DNA of 64,000 nucleotides from Flavobacterium ustbae (GCF_003946915.1 NZ_RPOC01000003.1:124001-188000); one strand, 5' to 3'; positions 16,485 through 26,444 are shown, counted from the first letter of the stretch. Notes: generated by a model not told the origin, from the letters alone. Program-made: numbers and translations.

Positions 16485-19400
16485 ATGTCCGATTCTCTTC
16501 AACTACAAGAATTAGAAACCTCTTTAGAAGGAACTCTTTTTTATGATGAACTTCATAAAAAAATATACGCCACAGATGCCTCTGCTTATAGAATTATGCC
16601 TCTTGCCGTGGCAATTCCAAAATCAGAAAATGATATTGTCAATATTATTCGTTTTGCTTCCAAAAATAAGATTTCAATAACGCCAAGAACAGCCGGAACT
16701 TCTTTGGCGGGACAAACCGTTGGAAGCGGCATTATTGTAGATGTTTCGAAACATTTCAATAAAATTGTCGCTTTTGATCGCGAAAAGAAAACTGTAACCG
16801 TTCAGCCGGGAGTTATTCGCGACGAATTGAATTTATACTTAAAAACCCACGGATTGTTTTTTGCTCCAACGACATCAACCACAAATAGATGTATGATTGG
16901 CGGAATGGTCGGAAATAATTCTTCAGGAACAACCTCAATTCGTTATGGCGTTACCAGAGATAAAATTGTAGAAATAAAAGCAGTTTTAAGCGACGGATCT
17001 TCAGCAGTTTTTAAAGATTTAACTTCCGAAGAATTTATCGAGAAAACAAAAGGCGATTCTTTAGAAAGTAAAATTTATAAAACGATTTACGAAGAACTTT
17101 CGAACAAAGAAAATCAGGAAGAAATCTTAAGAGAATTTCCAAAACCAGAAATTCACAGACGAAATACAGGTTATGCAATTGATGCATTACTAAAATCGGA
17201 ACTTTTCTCAGGTACAGAAAAAAACATCAATTTAGGAAAATTGCTTTGCGGAAGCGAAGGAACTTTGGCCTTCACAACAGAAGTTACTTTAAAAGTAGAC
17301 GATGTTCCGCCGACAAATAATATTATGGTTGTCGCGCATTTTCATACCATTCAAGAAAGTTTAGAAGCGGTTGTTGTGGCTATGAAACATCATTTGTACA
17401 CTTGCGAAATGATGGACGACACTATTTTGGATTGTACCAAAACGAATAGGGAACAAGCTAAAAATAGGTTTTTTATTGTGGGTGAACCAAAAGCGGTTAT
17501 CATGCTCGAAGTGGGATCGCACATTAGTATGGAAGATGCCGAATGGCAAGCTGATGCTTTGATTAAAGATCTTCAAATTAATGGTTTCGGATATGCCTTG
17601 CCAAAAATTTACGGAGCAGATATTGACAAAGTAAATGAGGTTCGAAAAGCGGGTCTCGGACTTTTAGGAAGTATTGTGGGAGACGATAAAGCAGCCGATT
17701 CTATTGAAGACACCGCCGTAGAACTAAGCGATTTGCCAAATTATATTGCCGAATTTGCTGCCATGATGGAAAGTCAAGGGCAAAGCGCGATTTATTATGC
17801 GCACGCTGGAGCAGGTGAATTGCATTTGCGTCCGAAAATCAATTTAAAAACAAAAGATGGGTTACGTCAGTTTAGAAATTTATCGACTGAAGTGGCGCAT
17901 TTAGTAAAAAAATATAGAGGTTCGTTAAGCGGTGAACACGGCGACGGAATTTTACGCGGTGAGTTTTTGCCTTTTATGATTGGCGATAAAAATTACGAAT
18001 TGCTGAAACGAATCAAAAAAGCATTTGATCCTGACACTATTTTGAATGTTGGAAAAATTGTAAATGCTTCAAAAATGGATGAAAACCTGCGTTTTGAAGC
18101 CGGAAGAGTAGAACCAGAAATTAAAACGATTCAAGATTTCTCTGATAGTTTGGGCGTTTTACGCGCGGCAGAAAAATGCAACGGTTCGGGCGACTGCCGT
18201 AAATTGCCTTCAGCGGGCGGAACATTGTGTCCGAGCTATCGTGCGACCCGAAACGAAAAAGATACTACTCGCGCACGTGCCAACGCTTTACGCGAATATC
18301 TTACGAATTCGGAAAAAGAAAATAAATTCGATCACGAAGAATTATACAAGGTTTTTGAATTGTGCGTGAGCTGTAAAGCCTGTGCCAGCGAATGCCCGAG
18401 TAATGTAGATGTGGCGACTTTAAAAGCAGAATTTTTATATCAATATCAGAAAGCAAACGGATTTTCTTTCCGAAACAAGATGTTTGCTTTTAATTCTAAA
18501 TTGAATGAATTGGGAAGCATTGCGCCGTCTGTTACCAATTGGGCTTCTAATCTTTCTTTCGTTAAAAAAAGAATGGGAATTGCTCCTGAAAGACAAGTTC
18601 CGTTATTGGCTCCCAAAACGTTTAGAAAATGGTATCAAGCCAACAAAAAACTTTATGCGAATAACGCTTTTGAAAACGGCAGCGTCTATCTTTTCTGTGA
18701 TGAATTTACCAATTATTATGATGTTTCAGTCGGAATTGATGCGTACGAATTATTAACGAAATTAGGTTACAGAGTAATTGTAATCGATCATGAAGAAAGC
18801 GGAAGAGCTTTTATTTCGAAAGGTTTTCTAGAAGAAGCGCAGGAAATCGCGAATAAAAATGTCAATATTTTTAAAAATATAATTTCTGAAAATACACCTT
18901 TAATTGGCCTTGAACCTTCTGCTATTTTGACCTTTAGAGATGAATATTTAAGATTGGCCGGAGATAAAGAAAGTGCTGAAAAAATAGCCCAAAACACTTT
19001 TACGGTTGAAGAGTTTTTCAAAAGAGAAATTGCCTACGGAAAAATTCACGCGGGACAATTTTGTGAAAAAGAAAAAAGTATAAAAATTCACGGACATTGC
19101 CATCAGAAGTCATTAAGCTCGGTTGAAGCTTCTTTTGCGATGCTGAATATTCCAAAAAATAATACGGTGACCATTTACAATTCGGGCTGTTGCGGAATGG
19201 CGGGTTCTTTTGGTTATGAAAAAGAGCATTACGAAATCAGTATGAAAATGGGAGAAGATACGCTGTTTCCGAAAATTAGGGCAACGGAAGAAACAACCAC
19301 AATTGCGGCTGCAGGAACCAGCTGCCGCCATCAGATTTTTGACGGAACGAGCAGAAAAGCCATGCATCCGGTAACTATTTTAAAGGATTGTTTGAAATAA
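16485..19400 (+). CDS. FAD/Fe-S D-lactate (or D-2-hydroxyacid) dehydrogenase, YdiJ/Dld-II type
   Basis: A 971-residue cytoplasmic or membrane-associated protein. Residues about 20-200 are a FAD_binding_4 domain (PRTAGTSLAGQTVGSGIIVD, MIGGMVGNNSSGTTSIRYG). About 200-530 is the FAD-oxidase C-terminal domain (SGEHGDGILRGEFLP). A [4Fe-4S] segment follows with CVSCKACASECPS near 626-638, then CCG-type cysteine motifs (HGHCHQKSL, SGCCGMAGSFGYEKEH). This is the single-chain glycolate/D-lactate oxidase architecture; E. coli YdiJ acts on D-2-hydroxyglutarate. Since MurQ releases D-lactate and the promoter matches that of susC, D-lactate to pyruvate is the best guess. Confidence 0.9.
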   Translation: MSDSLQLQELETSLEGTLFYDELHKKIYATDASAYRIMPLAVAIPKSENDIVNIIRFASKNKISITPRTAGTSLAGQTVGSGIIVDVSKHFNKIVAFDREKKTVTVQPGVIRDELNLYLKTHGLFFAPTTSTTNRCMIGGMVGNNSSGTTSIRYGVTRDKIVEIKAVLSDGSSAVFKDLTSEEFIEKTKGDSLESKIYKTIYEELSNKENQEEILREFPKPEIHRRNTGYAIDALLKSELFSGTEKNINLGKLLCGSEGTLAFTTEVTLKVDDVPPTNNIMVVAHFHTIQESLEAVVVAMKHHLYTCEMMDDTILDCTKTNREQAKNRFFIVGEPKAVIMLEVGSHISMEDAEWQADALIKDLQINGFGYALPKIYGADIDKVNEVRKAGLGLLGSIVGDDKAADSIEDTAVELSDLPNYIAEFAAMMESQGQSAIYYAHAGAGELHLRPKINLKTKDGLRQFRNLSTEVAHLVKKYRGSLSGEHGDGILRGEFLPFMIGDKNYELLKRIKKAFDPDTILNVGKIVNASKMDENLRFEAGRVEPEIKTIQDFSDSLGVLRAAEKCNGSGDCRKLPSAGGTLCPSYRATRNEKDTTRARANALREYLTNSEKENKFDHEELYKVFELCVSCKACASECPSNVDVATLKAEFLYQYQKANGFSFRNKMFAFNSKLNELGSIAPSVTNWASNLSFVKKRMGIAPERQVPLLAPKTFRKWYQANKKLYANNAFENGSVYLFCDEFTNYYDVSVGIDAYELLTKLGYRVIVIDHEESGRAFISKGFLEEAQEIANKNVNIFKNIISENTPLIGLEPSAILTFRDEYLRLAGDKESAEKIAQNTFTVEEFFKREIAYGKIHAGQFCEKEKSIKIHGHCHQKSLSSVEASFAMLNIPKNNTVTIYNSGCCGMAGSFGYEKEHYEISMKMGEDTLFPKIRATEETTTIAAAGTSCRHQIFDGTSRKAMHPVTILKDCLK

Positions 19401-19454
19401 TTTTTTGTATTTTCCCTGAGCTTTTCAAAAATATTATTAAAAAAAACAACAGTA

Positions 19455-20282
19455 ATGAAAAAAACAATTTACACCTTTTTATTCGCCTTTCTAATTTTTA
19501 CAGCCAGAGCAGCAAAGGTTGATACGCTACAGGTTTTTAGTGCGTCGATGCAGAAGAATATTAAAACTTGTGTTATGGTTCCAGACAATTACAAAAAAAG
19601 CAAAAAAGCTTTTCCTGTGGTTTATCTGCTTCATGGTTACAGCGGAAATTATGGTTCTTGGGCAAAAGATTTTAAAGAACTCGGAAAACAAGTTGATCAA
19701 TACGGTTTTATAGTGGTTGGTGTTGACGGAAATTATTCAAGCTGGTATTTTGACAGTCCGATCGATCCGAGTTTTAAGTACGAAACTTATGTGGTAAAAG
19801 AGTTGGTTCCTTTTATCGATAAACAATTTAGAACAATTGCAGATCGCAAAGCTCGAGCCATTTCTGGTTTGAGTATGGGCGGTCACGGCGCTTTGTATTT
19901 GTCATTTAGACATCAGGATGTATTTGGCGCAGCAGGAAGTATGAGCGGCGGTGTAGATTTTCGCCCTTTTCCTGAAAATTGGGACATTAAAAAACGATTG
20001 GGATCAATTACTGAAAATCGAGAAAATTGGGATAAAAACACGGTTACCAATATGCTTGATTTGGTAAAAGACAACAATTTAAAATTGATTATTGATTGCG
20101 GCGTTGACGATTTTTTCATGACGGTAAACAGAGAGCTTCATGCAAAAATGCTGGCTTCAAAAATAAATCACGATTATATCGAGCGTCCAGGAGAACATAA
20201 TTTGAAGTACTGGGAAAATGCTTTAAAATATCAGCTTTTGTTTTTTCATGATTTCTTCAACGAAAGCATAAAAACAAAATAA
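19455..20282 (+). CDS. Secreted esterase, alpha/beta-hydrolase (esterase D / feruloyl-esterase-like)
   Basis: A 275-residue protein with a signal peptide (MKKTIYTFLF...TARAA). The alpha/beta-hydrolase hallmarks are LLHGYSGNYGSW (oxyanion loop), the nucleophile elbow ISGLSMGGHGA with Ser140, an Asp in DCGVDDFF and a His in RPGEHNLKYW. It lies 54 bp after the dehydrogenase gene and is probably cotranscribed. In this setting it may remove an acyl group from the glycan, for example O-acetyl from MurNAc, but that is inference; general acyl-esterase activity is all the sequence supports. Confidence 0.85.
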   Translation: MKKTIYTFLFAFLIFTARAAKVDTLQVFSASMQKNIKTCVMVPDNYKKSKKAFPVVYLLHGYSGNYGSWAKDFKELGKQVDQYGFIVVGVDGNYSSWYFDSPIDPSFKYETYVVKELVPFIDKQFRTIADRKARAISGLSMGGHGALYLSFRHQDVFGAAGSMSGGVDFRPFPENWDIKKRLGSITENRENWDKNTVTNMLDLVKDNNLKLIIDCGVDDFFMTVNRELHAKMLASKINHDYIERPGEHNLKYWENALKYQLLFFHDFFNESIKTK

Positions 20283-20341
20283 CGTAAAGTGTATTGCGAA
20301 ACTACCGATAATTCGTAATGCATAAATTTTGGTTGGTTATC

Positions 20342-20378
20342 CCTAACAGGTTTTTTTTTAAGCCTGTTAGGTAATTTT
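20342..20378 (+). terminator. Rho-independent-like terminator after the esterase gene
   Basis: CCTAACAGG (20342-20350) pairs with CCTGTTAGG (20363-20371) and is followed by TAATTTTTTTT. It is the 'cctgttagg' palindrome often seen between flavobacterial genes. Confidence 0.65.
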
Positions 20379-20400
20379 TTTTGCCACAGATTATTTTTTT

Positions 20401-20785
20401 CGCCACAAATTGCACAAATTTCCGCGAATTAAAATTGGCTAAATCTGCCAGAGAAAAAATAGCCACAGATTAAGAGGATTAAAAAGATTTTTTTCGCCAC
20501 AAATTGCACAAATTCTCACGAATTAAATCTGCAAAATCTGCGAGAGAAAAAATGCCACAGATTAAAGGATTAAAAAGATTTTTTTCGCCACAAATTGCAC
20601 AAATTTCCACGAATTAAATCTGCCGAATCTGCAAAATCTGCGAGAGGAAAAATAGCCACAGATTAAAGGATTAAAAGATTTTTTCGCCACAAATTGCACA
20701 AATTTCCGCGAATTAAATGTGTTGAATCTGCGAAATCTGCGGGAGGAAAAAACAGCCATAGATTAAGAGGATTAAAGGATTTTTT
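20401..20785. repeat. Four tandem copies of a 91-99 bp repeat unit
   Basis: Units begin with CGCCACAAATTGCACAAATT at 20401, 20495, 20586 and 20685. Each continues through 'cgaattaa', 'atctgc', 'gag(a/g)gaaaaa', 'gccacagattaa(g)aggattaaaa'. The unit is related to the fold-back repeats at 26718 and 28113. With the inverted repeat at 20803 it accounts for most of the gap 20283-20976; no coding potential seen. Confidence 0.8.
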
Positions 20786-20802
20786 CTTTTCAAATGAAAT
20801 TG

Positions 20803-20879
20803 CTCGCAAAGTCGCAGAGCCGCAAAGAATATAAAAGACTTAAAAAAAGAAAAACTTAGCGACTCTGCGACTTTGCGAG
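20803..20879. repeat. 17-bp perfect inverted repeat 'ctcgcaaagtcgcagag'
   Basis: CTCGCAAAGTCGCAGAG (20803-20819) and its exact reverse complement (20863-20879) enclose a 43-nt loop. It lies about 100 bp upstream of the DigH-like gene. It may form a cruciform or RNA hairpin; no U-run follows on either strand. Confidence 0.7.
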
Positions 20880-20976
20880 ATTAAAAAATAAATTTAGCTT
20901 ACTTAGCGTTCCCAATAGCTAACGGGATTGCGCTCTTTGCGGTTAAACTTAACTATACTAACCCAAAATAATAATT

Positions 20977-22458
20977 ATGAAAAGCGTAAAAATTATAATT
21001 TTGGTATTGCTGATTCAGACCAAAATTTTCAGTCAGCAATCACCAAAAAGAGAAATGCGTGCAGCTTGGATTTCTACTGTCGAAAACATCGACTGGCCCT
21101 CAAAACCAGGTTTGTCAGACAAAGAAATGAAAAACGAAATGATTGCCATTCTGGATAATCTTCGTTCGTATAATCTGAACACCGTAATTTTTCAGATTCG
21201 CCCAACTGCCGATGCCTATTACAAATCGACAAAAGAACCTGCTTCGCATTGGATAACAGGAACTCAAGGCGTTGCGCCAGGTTTTGATCCGCTGCAGATG
21301 ATGATTGATGAAGCAGGAAAACGCGGTATGAATGTGCACGTTTGGCTTAATCCGTATCGGGTGCAGAAAGATACCGTGAGAGATGTGCTTTCAAAAAATC
21401 ATTTATATTTTAAAAGACCAGACCTTTTCCTGACTTACGGAAAAACAAGATATTTTAATCCAGGATTACAAGATACCAGAAATTTTGTGGCTTCTGTTGT
21501 AGGCGAAATTGTTCGTAAATACGATATTCAGGCCGTTCACATGGACGATTATTTTTATCCGTATAAAATTGAAGGGCAGGAATTTCCAGATAATAAAGCT
21601 TTCGCTAAAGAACCGCACCAGTTTAAAGACAAAGACGATTGGCGAAGAGACAATGTAGATTTAATCATCAAACAAATTAGAGATACCATTATTGCCAATA
21701 AACCAGAAGTCGAATTCGGAATTTCGCCTTTTGGAGTTTGGAGAAATATAGCCAAAGATTCTCAAGGTTCTAAAACAGTTGCAGGAGCGACCAATTATGA
21801 TGATTTGTATGCGAATATATTAAAATGGCAAAAAGAAAATTGGATCGATTATGTAACGCCACAGTTATACTGGCATATTGGTTTTGATCGCGCTAATTTT
21901 GAAGTTCTGGCAAAATGGTGGGCAGAACACAAATACGGAGCCAATATGTACGTTGGTCATGGCGATTATAAAATTTCAACTTCTGCTAAAGAACCAGAGT
22001 GGAGAAGTCCTGATCAAATTGTAAAGCAGATCGAAATGATTCGTAAACTGCCTCAAATTGAGGGTTCGATGCATTTTACGGCTTCGACTTTTCTAAAAAA
22101 AGGAGATACTTTGAGAAAACCACTTCTTGAAAAAGAATACAAATACATCGCGCTAACTCCAGAAGCGAATAGAATTACAAGACTAAAACCAGAAGTGCCA
22201 ACAAATGCAGTAATTGCTAAAAAAGGCAATAATGCAGTTTTGACTTGGAAAGCCGCATTTAACGACAAGAAATATGTGATTTACAGATTTCCGAAGGGAA
22301 AAATAACTGATTTCTCAAATCCTGAAAACATTTATTACGTGACAACAGCTTTAAAACTAGAAGTACCAAATGCCGATTTGGAAAACTATGTTTATGCGCT
22401 CACCGCCTTAAGTCAGACTCAGACAGAAAGCAGTCCGATTGAATTTTCAATAAAATAA
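20977..22458 (+). CDS. DigH/YngK-like glycosyl hydrolase (GHL10, DUF187)
   Basis: A 493-residue exported protein with a signal peptide ending IFSQQ. The family TIM barrel starts at REMRAAWISTVENIDWPSKPG and contains QIRPTADAYY, MNVHVWLNPYRVQ, the acidic motif AVHMDDYFYPY (D190, D191) and FGISPFGVWRN. The last 90 residues resemble a fibronectin-III-like domain. E. coli DigH (YddW) cuts peptidoglycan glycan strands already stripped of stem peptides. That fits a locus with AmiE-like hydrolases and NamZ, which also needs denuded glycan. It heads a close-packed run with GH20 and a serine hydrolase (10 and 4 bp gaps). Confidence 0.88.
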   Translation: MKSVKIIILVLLIQTKIFSQQSPKREMRAAWISTVENIDWPSKPGLSDKEMKNEMIAILDNLRSYNLNTVIFQIRPTADAYYKSTKEPASHWITGTQGVAPGFDPLQMMIDEAGKRGMNVHVWLNPYRVQKDTVRDVLSKNHLYFKRPDLFLTYGKTRYFNPGLQDTRNFVASVVGEIVRKYDIQAVHMDDYFYPYKIEGQEFPDNKAFAKEPHQFKDKDDWRRDNVDLIIKQIRDTIIANKPEVEFGISPFGVWRNIAKDSQGSKTVAGATNYDDLYANILKWQKENWIDYVTPQLYWHIGFDRANFEVLAKWWAEHKYGANMYVGHGDYKISTSAKEPEWRSPDQIVKQIEMIRKLPQIEGSMHFTASTFLKKGDTLRKPLLEKEYKYIALTPEANRITRLKPEVPTNAVIAKKGNNAVLTWKAAFNDKKYVIYRFPKGKITDFSNPENIYYVTTALKLEVPNADLENYVYALTALSQTQTESSPIEFSIK

Positions 22459-22468
22459 AATATAAGAG

Positions 22469-24970
22469 ATGAGAAAAAGTATTCTTTTAATTGCCCTATT
22501 TCTAAGTTCGATACCTTTTATACAAGCCCAAAAACTGGATTTAATTCCGAAACCGGTATCAGTTCAGCAAAGCGTTGGACAATTTGCAATTCCTTCGCCA
22601 TTAAAAGTGGTTGTAGATAAAAAACTAAAAAACAGTGCCGATTATATTGCGGCCAATATTTCTAAAAACACAGGAATTAATCCGATTATTTCAATTGGAA
22701 AAAAACACGGAAAAAATACTATTTCATTTTTAGTAGATAAAAAATTAAATCTTCCAAACGAAGGTTATACATTAGAAATAAATGAAAAAGGAATTTTCGT
22801 AAAAGGAAAAACGACAAATGGAGTTTTAAACGGACTTCAGACTTTATTGCAAATTTCTTCTGCAAAAGAAGTTAAAAAAGGAACTGTTCCGTTTGTAAAA
22901 ATTGAAGATTATCCTCGTTTTGACTGGCGCGGCATGATGCTCGATTGTTCAAGACAATTCTTCGATAAACAAACCGTAAAAAATTATATCGATTGGCTGG
23001 CTGCACATAAAATGAATGTTTTTCACTGGCATTTAACCGATGACAACGGTTGGAGAATCGAAATTAAATCGATGCCAGATTTAACTTTAAAAGGCGCTTG
23101 GCGTGGTCCAGGCGAAGTTTTATTGCCTTCTTATGGTTCTGGAGACCAACGTTATGGAGGTTTTTACACGCAAGAAGATATTAAAGAAGTGGTGGCTTAT
23201 GCAGCTGATCGCGGAATCTCAGTTATGCCAGAAATTGAAATTCCTGGACATTCGCGCGCAGTGACAGCTTCGTATCCTGAAGTAGGTTGTGCTATCACGC
23301 AGGAACTTAAAAGTGTTCAAGGCGAAGTAAAAAATGTTTGGTGTGTTGGTCGTGAAGAAAATTATGAACTTCTGGATAACATTATAAAAGAAGTTTCTGG
23401 ATTATTTCCTTTTGAATATATTCATGTTGCAGGAGACGAAGTCAATCGTGCCAATTGGGAACATTGTCCAAAATGTCAAGCTTTGATGGCGAAAGAAGGA
23501 TTTACAGATAGTTTTCAGCTTCAGAATTATTTCTTTAGAAGGGTTCAGAAAATTGTCGATAAATACCATAAAAAAACAGATGGTTGGAACGAAATTCTGA
23601 AAGGCGGAGAAATCGATCCTAATACACTTATTTCTGCTTGGCAGGGAATTAGCTACGGAATCGAATCGGCAAAAAAAGGATATAAAACCATCATGATGCC
23701 TGGGCAATTTACGTATTATGACATGGCACAATCGGAAACAGAACGCGGTCATCGTTGGGCGGCGATTACAGATACCAAACGTGCTTATTCGTTTGAACCA
23801 ATTCCAGATGCTGAGTTAACGCCAGAAGAACAAAAAAATATAGTTGGAGTTCAGGGTGCTTTGTGGAGCGAATATTTAGATCGCCCAGCACGAATTATGG
23901 AATATCAAAGTTATCCGAGAATTAGTGCTTTGTCTGAAATTGGCTGGTCTAAAAAAGAATACAAAAATTGGGATGATTTTTATGGAAGATTAACCAACAG
24001 TCATTTGAAAAGGTTAGCCGATATGGGAATTGCTTTTAGAGATTTTCCTCCAACTGCTATTTATAAAAACGGAACTATTACTGTAACGCTTCCTTATGAA
24101 GGCGCTATTGTGCGATTTGATAAAGACGGAAATGAGCCAACCAGACAATCGCCATTATACACAGGACCAATTCAAACGAAAGATTACGAGCAATATCGAT
24201 TTAAAGTTTTCTTTAATGAAACTTCTGCTAGTCCTGCGATAAAAGTAGAAAAATTGCCTGTTGCCAATTGGAATACAGCTAAAGCAGAGGTTTTAACTAT
24301 TTCAGAAAATATCACAGAACAGATGGATAAAAAAGGGATTTGGTATTTGACTTTTAATCCAATTGATGAAGGTGCAAACGGAACGATTAGAAATGTTTCT
24401 CTTTTTGAAAATGATAAATTATTACAGACATATTCAGAGGAAAAAGCTTTAAAAGCAAAACCACGTTTGAGATTTTTGATTGAAAATTATAACGAAAAAA
24501 ACACCTACAGATTAGATTTTACGGTTGAGAATAAAGAAGAGAAAAAGTCTGCGGCAAATGTAAAATTCAATTGTTCGCCTTATTTGGAATCAGAAGTGAA
24601 AGTGACTTCTTCGATGGCAGAAAATCCGAAGTTTCCAATTTCAAATCTGCAAGATTATAATGAAGAAACCTATTTGCGTACCGATGTGGCGTGCAAAGAC
24701 GGTGACTGGATTTTGTACACTTTTACGAATCCTGTAACTTCTTCTAAAATTGATGTTTTAACTGGAATTCCGCATCATCCGAGATTTATAATAAACAACG
24801 GTTTTGTTGAGTTTTCATATAATGGAGCTGATTTTATAAAAGGCGATAATTTCGATTATGGAAATGCATCAATTTATCCGAAACAGCCTGTAAAAGCCGT
24901 TAGGATAAAAATTACAGGAACCAATAATGAGCCTTTGATGGCAGGACAGGACTTAAAAATTAATCCATAG
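22469..24970 (+). CDS. GH20 beta-N-acetylhexosaminidase
   Basis: An 833-residue exported protein with a signal peptide ending PFIQAQK. An N-terminal GH20b domain (about 22-145) precedes the catalytic barrel starting at FDWRGMMLDCSRQFF. Visible GH20 motifs are NVFHWHLTDDNGWRIEIK, PEIEIPGHSRA and the catalytic pair D323-E324 in HVAGDEVNRANWEHC. The C-terminal part includes a chitobiase C-like region and a discoidin-like beta-sandwich (SNLQDYNEETYLRTD). It releases GlcNAc from the non-reducing end. Next to DigH-like and NamZ enzymes it would alternate with NamZ on a MurNAc-GlcNAc chain (inference). Confidence 0.95.
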   Translation: MRKSILLIALFLSSIPFIQAQKLDLIPKPVSVQQSVGQFAIPSPLKVVVDKKLKNSADYIAANISKNTGINPIISIGKKHGKNTISFLVDKKLNLPNEGYTLEINEKGIFVKGKTTNGVLNGLQTLLQISSAKEVKKGTVPFVKIEDYPRFDWRGMMLDCSRQFFDKQTVKNYIDWLAAHKMNVFHWHLTDDNGWRIEIKSMPDLTLKGAWRGPGEVLLPSYGSGDQRYGGFYTQEDIKEVVAYAADRGISVMPEIEIPGHSRAVTASYPEVGCAITQELKSVQGEVKNVWCVGREENYELLDNIIKEVSGLFPFEYIHVAGDEVNRANWEHCPKCQALMAKEGFTDSFQLQNYFFRRVQKIVDKYHKKTDGWNEILKGGEIDPNTLISAWQGISYGIESAKKGYKTIMMPGQFTYYDMAQSETERGHRWAAITDTKRAYSFEPIPDAELTPEEQKNIVGVQGALWSEYLDRPARIMEYQSYPRISALSEIGWSKKEYKNWDDFYGRLTNSHLKRLADMGIAFRDFPPTAIYKNGTITVTLPYEGAIVRFDKDGNEPTRQSPLYTGPIQTKDYEQYRFKVFFNETSASPAIKVEKLPVANWNTAKAEVLTISENITEQMDKKGIWYLTFNPIDEGANGTIRNVSLFENDKLLQTYSEEKALKAKPRLRFLIENYNEKNTYRLDFTVENKEEKKSAANVKFNCSPYLESEVKVTSSMAENPKFPISNLQDYNEETYLRTDVACKDGDWILYTFTNPVTSSKIDVLTGIPHHPRFIINNGFVEFSYNGADFIKGDNFDYGNASIYPKQPVKAVRIKITGTNNEPLMAGQDLKINP

Positions 24971-24974
24971 AAAT

Positions 24975-26279
24975 ATGAAAAATATTGGTTTCAAAATTAT
25001 AATTGTCTTTTTGATTTTTCTAGGAATAAAAAGTTATTCTCAGAAAAACTCCAAGCAATCTTTTGATCAAAAAAGAAATGAAGTTTACATCGATTCGATG
25101 ATGACCAATGCGCTTGAAAAAGGCTTTTTTCCTGGATCACAAATTATTGTGGGAACTAAAGACGAAAATCTAATTTCTAAATACTACGGCTTTCATGATT
25201 ACACTAAAAAGCAATTGGTGAAATCAGATGATGTTTTTGATTTGGCTTCAATGTCTAAAGTTTTGGGTGCAACATTGGTAACAATGCGTTTGGTTGGAGA
25301 TGGAAAATTAAAGCTTACAGATCAAGTAGGTGAGATTATTCCGTTTTATAAAAATACTGCTATTGCCAATTTAACGCTTTTTGAATTGCTCACGCATACT
25401 TCTGGATTAACGCCAAGCATCACTTTTTATCAGGCATTGCTTTCCACACCAGATAATTCGCCTTTATTAAGCAAGGAGAAATCAGAACAATACGTTGAGC
25501 CATTCGATGTTATGTTCGTCAATAAAAATATTGTTTACGATTCTAAGTTTTTGGTTTTTGAACCGAAAGAAAATTGGATTCAGATTTATAGAAACATGTG
25601 GCTGAATCCAGAATTTTATCCGTCGGTTTACGATAAGATTGCAAAAGCAAATACCAATCCGACGGGAAAATATTTGTACAGCGATTTGAATTTGCTTTTG
25701 GTGAAGCAAATGATTGAAACCAAAACGGGAAACAAATTAGATCAGCTCACTAATGAAATTTATGCAGAATTAGGCATTTCAAAAATTGGCTATAATCCAT
25801 TAAAATGGACTTCTATAGAAAATGTGATGCCGACCGAAGTGGATAATCTTTTTAGAAAAGATACTATAAAAGGTTATGTGCACGATGAAGCGGCGGCCAT
25901 TTTTGGAGGAGTTTCTGGAAATGCGGGTTTGTTTGCTAATGCAGAATCGATTTCCGTAATCTGCAAAATGTTACTGAATAATGGAACTTATAAAGGAAAA
26001 CAAATTTTAAAAGCGAATGTCGTAAAAGAATTTACAGATTCGCCTCTTGCAAAAAATGGCATTTATCGAGGTTTAGGTTTTGACAAAAGAAAGCCAGATG
26101 AGTTTTATAAAAAAGATGATTTCGGCCATACGGGTTTTACAGGAACCTTCTTTTTCATGAATCCTGATAACGGAAGATTTTTAATTATCCTGACCAATCG
26201 CGTAAATCCAACAAGAACAAATAGATTAATGTACAAAGACGATTTTACGGCTAAAATTTGGAGACAGATTAATAAATAA
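24975..26279 (+). CDS. Stand-alone AmiE-like serine hydrolase (class C beta-lactamase fold)
   Basis: A 434-residue exported protein with a signal peptide ending SYSQK. Catalytic motifs are S92-x-x-K95 in DLASMSKVLG, YSDLN near 235 and FGHTGFTG near the end. It is clearly homologous to the C-terminal domain of the GH3 fusion at 2726-5719: both share PTE(V/I)DN, GYVHD, GG-(S/V)AG-type glycine runs, RGLGFDKR and GHTGFTG. B. subtilis AmiE of this fold is an N-acetylmuramyl-L-alanine amidase, so removal of stem peptides is a fair hypothesis. Beta-lactamase or esterase activity cannot be excluded. It starts 4 bp after the GH20 gene. Confidence 0.88.
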   Translation: MKNIGFKIIIVFLIFLGIKSYSQKNSKQSFDQKRNEVYIDSMMTNALEKGFFPGSQIIVGTKDENLISKYYGFHDYTKKQLVKSDDVFDLASMSKVLGATLVTMRLVGDGKLKLTDQVGEIIPFYKNTAIANLTLFELLTHTSGLTPSITFYQALLSTPDNSPLLSKEKSEQYVEPFDVMFVNKNIVYDSKFLVFEPKENWIQIYRNMWLNPEFYPSVYDKIAKANTNPTGKYLYSDLNLLLVKQMIETKTGNKLDQLTNEIYAELGISKIGYNPLKWTSIENVMPTEVDNLFRKDTIKGYVHDEAAAIFGGVSGNAGLFANAESISVICKMLLNNGTYKGKQILKANVVKEFTDSPLAKNGIYRGLGFDKRKPDEFYKKDDFGHTGFTGTFFFMNPDNGRFLIILTNRVNPTRTNRLMYKDDFTAKIWRQINK

Positions 26280-26444
26280 GTTTTTTGTCACAGATTGAAA
26301 GGTTTTATTCGCCACTAATTCACGAATTATTTTTAAAATCTTTTGTGGTAATCCATGCTGAATTACACAAATTATTCCCAATGTATTAGTGTAATTCAGC
26401 GTTTTTTTCATTCAGATTGGAAAAAATAATTCGTGAATTGCTTC

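Noticed and set aside
20562..20759. Minus-strand frame within the tandem repeats
   Set aside because: Its peptide is itself repetitive because it translates the DNA repeat; no promoter or homology signal.
20401..20785. Evenly spaced repeats that look like a CRISPR array at first glance
   Set aside because: The units are similar along their whole 91-99 bp, there are no unique spacers of constant length, and no cas genes are nearby.
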